Source: Cellvibrio sp. PSBB006 (GTDB taxonomy: Bacteria; Pseudomonadota; Gammaproteobacteria; Pseudomonadales; Cellvibrionaceae). Taken from it: a stretch of 64,000 bases of DNA. A model generated the notes under the pieces. It ran no database searches and had not been told where the DNA came from. It saw only the letters and a list, made by a program, of their open reading frames with translations. Location of the stretch: NCBI RefSeq assembly GCF_002162135.1, contig NZ_CP021382.1:372001-436000 (forward strand). The letters run 5' to 3'. Positions 16,893-25,700 of this stretch are shown here, one piece after another; position 1 is the stretch's first letter, and each line of letters opens with the position of its first letter. Both the position numbers and the translations under genes were made by a program.

Positions 16893-18824
16893 CTACCAGC
16901 GATCATTTTCCTGCTCAGTGGGTGTCTGCCACATATTGCGATGCCGCTCATCACGCTTTTGTTGATATTGATAACGGAATTTGTTGCGCAGCAAACCGCC
17001 CGGATCATCAGGAACGCGTCGCAACCACTGTTCCATCGCTTGCTTCTCTTCATCGCTCAAGCCTTCTTCCAAAGCTGCGCGCATTTCTTCCAACTCTTCT
17101 TCGCTGGGTGTTGAACTTTGTTGGGCGGCTTGCTCTTCCTGCTGCTCGGCTTGCTCGCTGGACTGCTCGCCACTGTCGCCCGCCGCCGAGCTTTGAGCAG
17201 CGCTGCTTTGTTGTCCGTTTTGTTGTTCGCTATCTTGTTGGTCCTGTTGCTGCTGATCCTGCTCTTGTTCGGACTCACTGTCCTGTTGCTGGTCGCTTTG
17301 ATTCTGCTGTTGGTCCTGCTGGTTTTTCTGTTCGTTGTTTTGCTCGGACGAATTCTGTTGTTGATCCTGCTTTTGTTCGCTGTCCTGATCTTCCTGATTC
17401 TCGCCGTCCTGATTTTGTTGGTCTTGTTGTTCTTTTTGTTGCTCCTGCTGTTGCTTCAACGCTTCCACCAGTGCGCGATTACTCGCGGCATCTGCCAGGT
17501 CGGGATTGCGTTTCAAGGCTTCATCATAAGCTTTGAGCGCTTCATCCAACTTACCGGATTTGGCCAGGGCATTGCCGCGATTGTAATGTGCCTGGGCAGT
17601 ATCGCTCTGTGCAAAATTTTTGGCGGCGGCTTCGTAATCGCCAGCGCGATATTGGGCACTGCCTTTCCATTCGGGCGATTCAAATTCCTCCGCCGCGCTG
17701 GCGGCGTCACCTTGTTCAAGCGCGCGCTGGCCCTGTTGATCCTGGGTGAGCCAAAGATCGCGCCACTCAAACGCCTGGCTGTTCGGCGTATACAGTGACA
17801 GCGCAGGGACCAATAACAGCACCGGCAATACACCGCGACGGAAACAGAAAAACACAACCGGCAGTAATAAAAAAACTAACCAGTGACCATTGTCATGCCA
17901 GGTATCAAACTCACGATCCACAGCGCGACTTTCGTCGACTAACGGCGAGGGCAGGGCGAGCAAGGTTTCGATATCCCGTTTGTCGTTGGTCAGGTCGCTG
18001 TAACGTCCGCCGGTTTGCTGCGCGAGTGAACGCAACTCACTGCTATTCAATTGTGTGGTGACAATGGCACGGCTGCTGTCGCGTACAAAACCGCCATTGC
18101 TGCCGGGAATCGGCGCGGGAGCATCGCTACCGACGCCGAGGATGGATAAGCGCACATTATTGTCGAGCTGCTGTTTGATCGCGGACTGGGCATCGCTCAC
18201 CACACCGTCGGTAATCAACAATACATCGCCGCGTTGTAAACCCGCGTCCTGCAATAGCCGCAACGCAAGTGTAATGGCAGATTCCGTATTGCTGCCGGGC
18301 AGGGGCATGATGTTGGGATGCAACGACGTCAACAAACTGTTGATGGTGGCGGTGTCGTCAGTGAGCGGTGTCACCACATGGGATTCGCCAGCGTAAACAA
18401 TCAACGCGGTCAGTCCATCTTTACGCTCACGCAGGATATCGGCGATCTTCAGGCGCGCGCGAATCAGGCGCGAGGGTTTGATATCTTCCGTCAACATCGA
18501 CGGTGAAAGATCAAGGATTAACACCAGTGCGTTTTCATTTTTTTGCACGGGCATGGGCCGTTTTTCCCACGCCGGGCCAGCCAAGGCCAGAGTGGCAATA
18601 ATCCAGGCCGCGATAATTGCCCAGATATGCCAGCGCTGCGCGCGCGTGGTTTCGCCATCAATCAAAAACGGCAAGAGTTCCGGTGCGATAACCTGCTGCC
18701 ATTGATGCGCGCCGCGCTTTTGTCGCCACAAGGCAATGCCCAATAAAATTGCGGGAACCAGCGCTAACAACCACAGCGGGCGCAGCCAGTGAAATTGCGT
18801 GAGGATCATCTCCCAGGTGTTCAT
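16893..18824 (-). CDS. BatB/BatC-like VWA and TPR membrane protein
   Basis: From ATG 18824 the protein has 643 residues. Two N-terminal membrane helices flank a basic loop. A von Willebrand A domain follows (about 85-270) with the MIDAS motif DLSPSM. A further membrane helix (near 305-330) leads to TPR repeats (AQYRAGDYEAAAKNFAQSDT and the following pair). The C-terminus then has about 130 residues made mostly of Gln, Glu, Asp, Asn and Ser. The last 60 residues are again ordered (RAALEEGLSDEEKQAMEQWL). The start overlaps the stop of the upstream VWA gene by 4 bp (ATGA), so translation is coupled. Fusion of BatB-type VWA with BatC-type TPR is common in gammaproteobacteria. Confidence 0.85.
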   Translation of the reverse strand: MNTWEMILTQFHWLRPLWLLALVPAILLGIALWRQKRGAHQWQQVIAPELLPFLIDGETTRAQRWHIWAIIAAWIIATLALAGPAWEKRPMPVQKNENALVLILDLSPSMLTEDIKPSRLIRARLKIADILRERKDGLTALIVYAGESHVVTPLTDDTATINSLLTSLHPNIMPLPGSNTESAITLALRLLQDAGLQRGDVLLITDGVVSDAQSAIKQQLDNNVRLSILGVGSDAPAPIPGSNGGFVRDSSRAIVTTQLNSSELRSLAQQTGGRYSDLTNDKRDIETLLALPSPLVDESRAVDREFDTWHDNGHWLVFLLLPVVFFCFRRGVLPVLLLVPALSLYTPNSQAFEWRDLWLTQDQQGQRALEQGDAASAAEEFESPEWKGSAQYRAGDYEAAAKNFAQSDTAQAHYNRGNALAKSGKLDEALKAYDEALKRNPDLADAASNRALVEALKQQQEQQKEQQDQQNQDGENQEDQDSEQKQDQQQNSSEQNNEQKNQQDQQQNQSDQQQDSESEQEQDQQQQDQQDSEQQNGQQSSAAQSSAAGDSGEQSSEQAEQQEEQAAQQSSTPSEEELEEMRAALEEGLSDEEKQAMEQWLRRVPDDPGGLLRNKFRYQYQQKRDERHRNMWQTPTEQENDRW

Positions 18825-19861
18825 CGGGAAACCTCCCCACGTGTTGTTGATGTGCCATCCTGTGCATAGAACGGTGTGGCGCGTTGTTGCCACCAATTCG
18901 CCAGGGCCCACAATAAACTCAACACAAACGCCACAGCTAACGGCCAGTAAAATAATGCCTGCACCGGGCGAAAGGTTTCTTCATCGAATTCGATAGGTTC
19001 CAGCAAATCCAGTTGATGATGGATATTGCTTAATTCTTCGAGATTGCGCGCGCGGAAGTATTGTCCGCCGGTTTGGTCGGCGATTTCGCGCATGGTGTCT
19101 TCATCAAGATCTTGCGACGGATTGACGCGGCGCGCGCCGAATAATCCGGGCACAATCATTTCTTCGGCACCGAAACCGATGGTGTAAATCTTGATATTTT
19201 CTTTCAGCGCTAACGCGGCGGCACGCTGCGGTGTCAGCTCGCCGGAATTGCTGGCGCCGTCGGTCAATAACACCAACACACGGCTTGCATCCGGACGTGC
19301 GCGCAAACGTTTTACTGCCAGACCAATAGCATCACCGATGGCGGTTTTCTCGCCGGCAAAACCGATCTGGGTTTCCTGTAACAGTTGATTGACGGTGTTG
19401 CGATCGTAGGTGAGCGGTGCTTGCAAATACGCCTGACTACCGAACAGGATCAAACCCAGGCGGTCACTTTTGCGCCGCTCCACAAAATCACCGACGACAA
19501 TTTTAATGGCTTGCAGGCGATTGATGTTTTTACCCAGGTAGGTCATGTCTTCAATTTGCATACTGCCGGAAATATCCACGGCCATCAGCAGGTCGCGCCC
19601 GCTGCCGGGCAGACTCACCGGCTCGCCAACCCACTGCGGATTGCTCGCGGCGAGCAGACTGCACAACCAGATTAACCACAACAACAGGATCTTCAGCGGG
19701 CCTTTGCGTGTATGCAAACCGGTGGCATCTTGCAAGGCGGCGGCACTGCGATAAAAAGGTACGCGTAACGCCGCTTCCTGACGCTGCTGCGCCGGCAGCA
19801 AGCGGGCAAATAGCGGCAAAGGCAGCAACAGTAATAACCAGGGCCATTGCAACTCAAGCAT
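18821..19861 (-). CDS. BatA-like VWA domain membrane protein
   Basis: The 346-residue protein has two N-terminal membrane helices, a VWA domain at about 85-280 and a C-terminal helix (LFYWPLAVAFVLSLLWALAN). The MIDAS motif DISGSM and the distal LLTDGASNSGEL block are intact, so it should bind a divalent metal and a protein partner. The 3' end overlaps the next VWA-TPR gene, and the 5' end overlaps the DUF4381 gene by 8 bp. It is part of the MoxR operon. Confidence 0.88.
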   Translation of the reverse strand: MLELQWPWLLLLLPLPLFARLLPAQQRQEAALRVPFYRSAAALQDATGLHTRKGPLKILLLWLIWLCSLLAASNPQWVGEPVSLPGSGRDLLMAVDISGSMQIEDMTYLGKNINRLQAIKIVVGDFVERRKSDRLGLILFGSQAYLQAPLTYDRNTVNQLLQETQIGFAGEKTAIGDAIGLAVKRLRARPDASRVLVLLTDGASNSGELTPQRAAALALKENIKIYTIGFGAEEMIVPGLFGARRVNPSQDLDEDTMREIADQTGGQYFRARNLEELSNIHHQLDLLEPIEFDEETFRPVQALFYWPLAVAFVLSLLWALANWWQQRATPFYAQDGTSTTRGEVSR

Positions 19862-20483
19862 TGCGGGTCTCCTTGTTATTCACGGGGTGTTTATCAGCAG
19901 GTTGGTTGTCAACGGGGGCTTCTGGTTGCGCGCGTGTCGGCAATAAGGTTTTTGCAGCGGTTTTTCTGACCGGTGTTTTCTGCCATTGGTTGCGATGTTT
20001 TTGCAGCCATAAACTCACCAGTTGTTGCAAGGCATCGATATCCGCTTGTGGGTTGGCTTCATAAGGACCGGTTAATAACGCGCGGCCAGCACCGCTGCTG
20101 AAACCGCCGCGGGCTTCCGGGCATTGATCATCAAGCCAGCGCAGCCAGTCTTCACCTTTGAGGTTTGCCTGATAGCTATTGCCACAACCGCTTAACGCCG
20201 CGCGGCGCAAAATAATACTGAGTTGCTGTAAATACGTGGCGACTTGTTGATCCTGATTTACGGCCCCTGCTTTTACAGAGAGCGTGGCGCGCTGCAATTC
20301 GGCGAGCGCAGCGGCGCGGTAGCGGTTGTGTTGCCGGTGACGGCGAAACATCAGGAACGCGGTCAGTGCGACGAGCACCAGCAGGATTAACAACACCCAC
20401 CAGCCCCAGGCTAAAGGCCAAAGGCCAACGGCGTCGGGCAAGTGAATATCTTTCAGTTGAGCAAGTGGGTCCATGTTTTCCAT
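19854..20483 (-). CDS. DUF4381 membrane protein
   Basis: The 209-residue protein has the family layout: the short N-terminal motif LKDIHLPDAVGLWPLAWGWW, a single membrane helix (about 28-48), then a cytosolic helical region (LAELQRATLSVKAG and LQQLSIILRRAAL). The C-terminal 35 residues are low-complexity (Pro, Lys, Asn) and probably disordered. The family almost always lies between DUF58 and BatA genes, as here. The function is unknown. An internal Met (fourth residue) is an alternative start. Confidence 0.82.
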   Translation of the reverse strand: MENMDPLAQLKDIHLPDAVGLWPLAWGWWVLLILLVLVALTAFLMFRRHRQHNRYRAAALAELQRATLSVKAGAVNQDQQVATYLQQLSIILRRAALSGCGNSYQANLKGEDWLRWLDDQCPEARGGFSSGAGRALLTGPYEANPQADIDALQQLVSLWLQKHRNQWQKTPVRKTAAKTLLPTRAQPEAPVDNQPADKHPVNNKETRNA

Positions 20484-20495
20484 CGTGTCTAAAAC

Positions 20496-21449
20496 CTAGC
20501 GGCGGCGCGGGCTATTTTTGCCGAAGCGCTCGCGCAGCAAATGTTGGATGTCGTCATTGGTGGCATAAGACAGCAGGGACAGATTCAGGCGCTGACAACG
20601 GCGGGTTAAGTCCTGCAGATGTTGTTGGTAATGTTCATGGTAAGCCTGCTGGAAGCGCCGTTCGTTAGCTGGAATACGGCAGCGGGATTGGCCATCGCTA
20701 ATCGTTAAAACGGAATTGCTGGCCAGTTGCCGTTCGAGCGGATCAAACACATGCACCAGGGTGACATCAGCATGCCGCGCCAGCTCAAACAATTGTTGCT
20801 CGCACGCTGCATCAAAGTCGTGGAAATCACTGACGATAAATAGTGCGCACCCTGGTTTGGCGATGCGGCGAGTATCCGCAAGGATATCCACCAGTTTCAC
20901 GCTATCAGCGGGCGGGACCGGGGATTGCAGGCGGTGGTTGTAATCCTGCAATTGATGCAACAACTCCAGCATGGCGTGCTTGCTGCGACGCGGGCGGATA
21001 TCCCGTTGCGTGTGATCGCCAAATACCAGACCGCCGACGCGGTCGCTGTTGCCTAGCGCAGCCCACCCGAGTAGCGCACAGATGTGCGCGCACAGCACGG
21101 ATTTAAAACAGCGCTGGCTGCCGAAGAACATGGTGGCGCGTTGGTCGGCCACCATAAACACCGGGCGCTCACGCTCTTCGCGAAAAATTTTGGTATGCGG
21201 CACCTGAGTGCGCGCGGTGACGCGCCAGTCGATGGTGCGAATATCATCGCCGGGCTGATACAAGCGCACTTCTTCAAAGTCGATGCCGCGCCCGCGAAAG
21301 CGGGTGCGTTCTCCGCCGGTCAGCAGGCTGCGCACCGGCCGTTTGGCGAAGAGTTTCAGATCCTGTGCGGCAAACCGCAGGCGCAGCAGTTGCGCGAGAT
21401 CACTGTAGGCTCCGGCGGGGTTGAGGTTGTCCAATAACGCGTTGCTCAT
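20496..21449 (-). CDS. DUF58 domain protein
   Basis: The 317-residue protein has the DUF58 signature at about 50-85 (GRGIDFEEVRLYQPGDDIRT followed by IDWRVTART) and a degenerate VWA-like core (VFMVADQRATMFFG, lacking a complete DxSxS). It is cytosolic, with no membrane helix, unlike some longer DUF58 proteins. It lies 3 bp downstream of the MoxR gene. In this family the protein probably acts with MoxR and the membrane VWA proteins, but its exact role is not known. Confidence 0.88.
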   Translation of the reverse strand: MSNALLDNLNPAGAYSDLAQLLRLRFAAQDLKLFAKRPVRSLLTGGERTRFRGRGIDFEEVRLYQPGDDIRTIDWRVTARTQVPHTKIFREERERPVFMVADQRATMFFGSQRCFKSVLCAHICALLGWAALGNSDRVGGLVFGDHTQRDIRPRRSKHAMLELLHQLQDYNHRLQSPVPPADSVKLVDILADTRRIAKPGCALFIVSDFHDFDAACEQQLFELARHADVTLVHVFDPLERQLASNSVLTISDGQSRCRIPANERRFQQAYHEHYQQHLQDLTRRCQRLNLSLLSYATNDDIQHLLRERFGKNSPRRR

Positions 21450-21452
21450 GGG

Positions 21453-22412
21453 TTACGCCAGGGGAACAACGGCAATTAACTGATCAATCGCCTGGTCACT
21501 GTTAACACCAGTGGCTTCGGCTTCGAAGGTGAGAATCAAACGATGACGCAGACAATCGTGAATGACCGCCTGTACATCATCGGGGCTGACAAAATCCTTA
21601 CCTTGCAGCCAGGCATAAGCACGGGCGCAGCGATCCAGGGCGATAGTGGCACGCGGGCTGGCGCCATATTCGATCAGGTTGGCCAGGTCTTCGTTGTATT
21701 GTGCGGGACGGCGGGTGGCGTTAATCAACTGGACAATATATTCCTCAACCGTCGGCGCCATGTGCATAGCAAGGATTTCCTTACGCGCCAGCTCCAGGGT
21801 TGCCTGGCTGACGGTCGCCGGTACTTCCGGTGCAATAGCTGCTGCTTCATTGCGTGCCAGTTGCAGGATGCGGCGTTCCGCGTCCACGCTGGGGTAATCC
21901 ACCATCACATGCAGCAGGAAACGGTCGAGCTGGGCTTCCGGCAATGGATAGGTGCCTTCCTGTTCAATCGGGTTCTGGGTGGCCATCACCATAAACAGGG
22001 GCGGCAGCGGATACGTCCGGCTACCCACGCTCACCTGGCGCTCGGCCATGGCTTCCAGCAGCGCAGACTGTACCTTGGCCGGGGCGCGGTTGATCTCATC
22101 AGCCAGGACCAGGTTATGAAAAATCGGGCCAGACTGGAATTCAAAGGTGCCGTGCTCCGGGCGGTAGATATCCGTGCCGGTCACGTCAGAGGGTAATAAG
22201 TCGGGCGTAAATTGAATGCGGTGAAAGTCACCTTCAATCGCCTGGGCCAGGGTTTTGATGGCTTTGGTCTTGGCCAGACCGGGAGCGCCTTCCACCAGCA
22301 GGTGGCCATCGGCCAGTAGTGCAATCAACAGTCGTTGGTTCAGGTGTTCCTGGCCGATGATCTGATTGTTGAGCCAGGTGTAGAGCGTTTGGATCTGCTG
22401 ATAAGCCTGCAT
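21453..22412 (-). CDS. MoxR-family AAA+ ATPase
   Basis: The 319-residue protein has a Walker A loop GAPGLAKTKAIKTLA, a Walker B LADEINRAPAKVQSALLEAM, a sensor-1 MATQNPIEQEGTYPLPEAQL and a sensor-2 region SPRATIALDRCARAYA. These mark the MRP subgroup of MoxR. Such ATPases work as chaperone-like remodelers with VWA partners, which are encoded just downstream. This is the first gene of the six-gene operon running to 15086. It is divergent from gdhB. Confidence 0.93.
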   Translation of the reverse strand: MQAYQQIQTLYTWLNNQIIGQEHLNQRLLIALLADGHLLVEGAPGLAKTKAIKTLAQAIEGDFHRIQFTPDLLPSDVTGTDIYRPEHGTFEFQSGPIFHNLVLADEINRAPAKVQSALLEAMAERQVSVGSRTYPLPPLFMVMATQNPIEQEGTYPLPEAQLDRFLLHVMVDYPSVDAERRILQLARNEAAAIAPEVPATVSQATLELARKEILAMHMAPTVEEYIVQLINATRRPAQYNEDLANLIEYGASPRATIALDRCARAYAWLQGKDFVSPDDVQAVIHDCLRHRLILTFEAEATGVNSDQAIDQLIAVVPLA

Positions 22413-22772
22413 GGATAGGGGTCACCTTTTACTGTGGTTTGTTACTTGAATAGGGATGTAATAAAAATTCCGGTGTTGTTTATTATTCACCTTCGAGCGG
22501 CGCTTTGGTTAACAGCCTGTCGGCTGACCGTCGGTCGATTCATGCGACGCTGGATAGACCTGTCATAGTGATGGCAGTTCCCCGATTTTTCAACGGCTTC
22601 GCTGGCCCTGCTCAGTTAATCTTCAGCCCCGCTTAATTTTTCTTCAAATAGTTCAGCTAATCTTAAAGACAGGGCTGACATGTGTTAGCGCAAATGCGCG
22701 CACGCAAAATTTAACGGGATTTTTGCGGTCCCATAACCCGTGGTTATTTTTTGAACTCACCGGGAGGTGTCT
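22413..22772. other. Divergent intergenic region between moxR and gdhB
   Basis: No gene is seen in these 360 bases. They must carry both outward promoters, but no box pair is convincing enough to call. GGGAGG at 22762-22767 serves as the gdhB ribosome site. Confidence 0.5.
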
Positions 22773-25700
22773 GTGGACAGACGATTAACCAGTACGCAAG
22801 ATTCCAGCACTTTTTTTCACGAGCTGCGCGAATACGCTGCGCAACAATTGTCACCGTCTGAAGAGCAAGCGCTCTTTGCCTTTGCTGAACAGTTCTTTGA
22901 TCGCTATCCCCTGGAGGAACTCGCCGGCCGCCACCTCAGCGACATATTCGGTGCGGTGTTTCAGTATTGGCGGTTTTTGCAGCAGTATGATCGAAAGGCG
23001 CCGAAGATTCGTGCATTCAATCCCAATCTTGAAGAAGACGGTTGGGTTTGTCCGTATACCGTGTTGGTGGTCTTGCAGCGCGATATGCCATTCCTCGTCG
23101 ACTCTATCCGCATTGAACTGAATCGTCGAAACATCGCCATCCACGCCATCAAAAGTACGGTTGTTGCCGTCGCGCGCGATGCGCACCATCAATTACAGAA
23201 ACTCGCGCACCGCTCACTGGCCGAAGACGATGAGCTGGATAAAGAAGCCCTGATCGTGCTGGAGATCAGCCTGCGCACCGAAGAGCATACCTTGCACGAT
23301 CTGGTGACCAGCATTGATTCCGTTCTGGCCGAAGTCGATGTGGTGGTGGCGGATTACCAACCCTTGGTCGAATGCGCACTGGATGCTGAGGAAAATCTCA
23401 ACCTGGCGCGTCATGCTGTGGTGGCGGCGCAAGTAGAAGAGAGCCAGGCTTTTTTGCGCTGGATTGTGGATAACCATTTCACCTTCCTCGGCTACGCCGA
23501 ATACGAGTTTGGCGAGGAGGATGGCGTTAAATTATTGCGTGAGCGTGTAGATAAACGCCTGGGTGTCTTCGGGCTCAAAGGCGGTGCGCCTAACGTCAGC
23601 GATGTGCACCATTTCAACAACGGCATGGCGCGCTTTCATTTAGCACCCCAGGTGCTGACCTTTTCCAAATCGTCCGTGCGTTCCCGTGTACATCGCCAGG
23701 CCTACTCGGATTACATTGTGGTGAAACGCTTCAACGCGGCCGGGGAAATTTGCGGCGAAGCGCGTTTTCTCGGATTGTATACCTCAGCGGTTTACACCAT
23801 GAGTCCGCGCCAGATTCCCTTGATCGGTGCCAAGGTGGCGAAAGTCTTTGAACGCAGTGAACTGGACCCCGACAGCCACGACGGCAAAGCCTTGCAGCAG
23901 ATCCTTGATAATTTTCCGCGCGATGAATTATTTCTCAGCACCAGCGCCGAGCTATATGAACTGGTCACCGGCGTTGCACGCATCAACGAGCGTTATATGG
24001 TACGCCTGTTTATGCGCAAGGATTTATTCGGCAAATTTGTTACCTGCCTGGTGTACGTGCCGCGCGATGTCTTTACCACGCGTTTGCGCTTGAAGATTCA
24101 GGCCTTGATCGGCGAGGCACTGGGCACACAGGAATGTGAGTTTACTACCTGGTTTTCCGAGTCCATCCTTGCGCGCGTGCACCTGGTGTTCAAGGTCGAC
24201 CCGAATCAGCCATTGAATTACGACCAGCAGGAACTGCAAGCGCGCATCGTGGCCATTACCCGTTCCTGGGACGACGATTTACAGGATGCCTTGCTCGATG
24301 CCCATGGCGAAGAAAAAACCATGGAAATGCTGCAACAATACCGCGAAGCTTTTCCTTCCGCCTATCAGGAAACCTATGACTCGCGCACCGCCGTACACGA
24401 CATTGACTCTATTGCCGAGCTGCGCGATGTTCGCGATATTGCCATGAGTTTTTACCAACCGGCAGGTGCGGAAGATCACGTTTTACGTTTCAAGATATTC
24501 CACTTGAATACGACCCTGGAATTGTCCGATGTGATTCCCATCCTGGAGCATATGGGGTTGCGGGTTATTACCGAGAATCCCTATGAAATTCGGCGCCGTG
24601 ATGGTTCCAGCGTATGGCTGCATGACTTTACCTTGTCCCATAATTTGTCCGAAGCGGTTGATGTGCATGCGGTCAGGAAAAGTTTTCAGGAAGCCTTTGA
24701 AGCCATTTGGCACAAACGTACCGACAATGATGTGTTTAATCGCCTGATTTTGAGTGGGCGACTCAATTGGCGCGAGGTGATGTTGTTTCGCGCCTACGCC
24801 AGTTATATGCGCCAGACCCTGTTTAACTTTACCGAAAGTTATATTGCGAATACCTTGGTAAATCAGGTGGCCATTACGCGCAATTTAATTGCCTTGTTCA
24901 AGGCTAAATTTGATCCGCGCCTTAACGAGAGTCGCGATTCCAGTGAACGTATCGATCGTTTGCGCAGTAAAATCCTGGAGGAGTTGGACGGTGTTGCCAA
25001 CCTGAATGAAGACCGCATTCTGCGTCGTTATCTGGCGATGATGGATGCCACACTGCGCACGAATTATTTTCAACGCGATGCACAGGGCGCTGAAAAAGCA
25101 TACTTGTCCTTGAAGTTCAGTCCGCGCCAGGTACCCGATATTCCCGCACCGCGACCCTTGTATGAAATTTATGTCTTCTCACCGCGTATGGAGGGTGTGC
25201 ACTTGCGCGGTGGCAAGGTTGCGCGCGGTGGTTTGCGCTGGTCAGATCGGCTGCCCGATTACCGCACGGAAGTTCTTGGCCTTGTGAAAGCACAGCAGGT
25301 AAAAAATGCCGTCATCGTGCCTAACGGTGCCAAGGGCGGATTTGTGTGCAAGCAAATGCCAGTGGGCGCGAGCCGTGACGATATTCAGCAGGAAGGCATC
25401 GCTTGTTACAAGATGTTTATTCGCGGTTTATTGGATATCACCGATAATTTGCGTGGTGGCGAAATAGTTAAACCCGTGAATGTGTTGTGCTTCGATCAGG
25501 ATGATCCTTATTTAGTGGTTGCTGCGGACAAAGGCACCGCTACTTTTTCCGATATTGCCAACGGCATTTCCGCTGAGTATAACTTTTGGTTGGGCGATGC
25601 CTTTGCCTCCGGTGGCAGTCAGGGTTATGACCACAAAGCTATGGGCATTACCGCGCGCGGTGCCTGGATTTCGGTGCAACGGCACTTCAAGGAAAAAGAT

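Noticed and set aside
17118..17798. Very hydrophobic plus-strand frame inside the VWA-TPR gene
   Set aside because: The Leu/Val runs are the complement of Gln/Asp/Asn codons in the low-complexity segment. Not a membrane protein gene.
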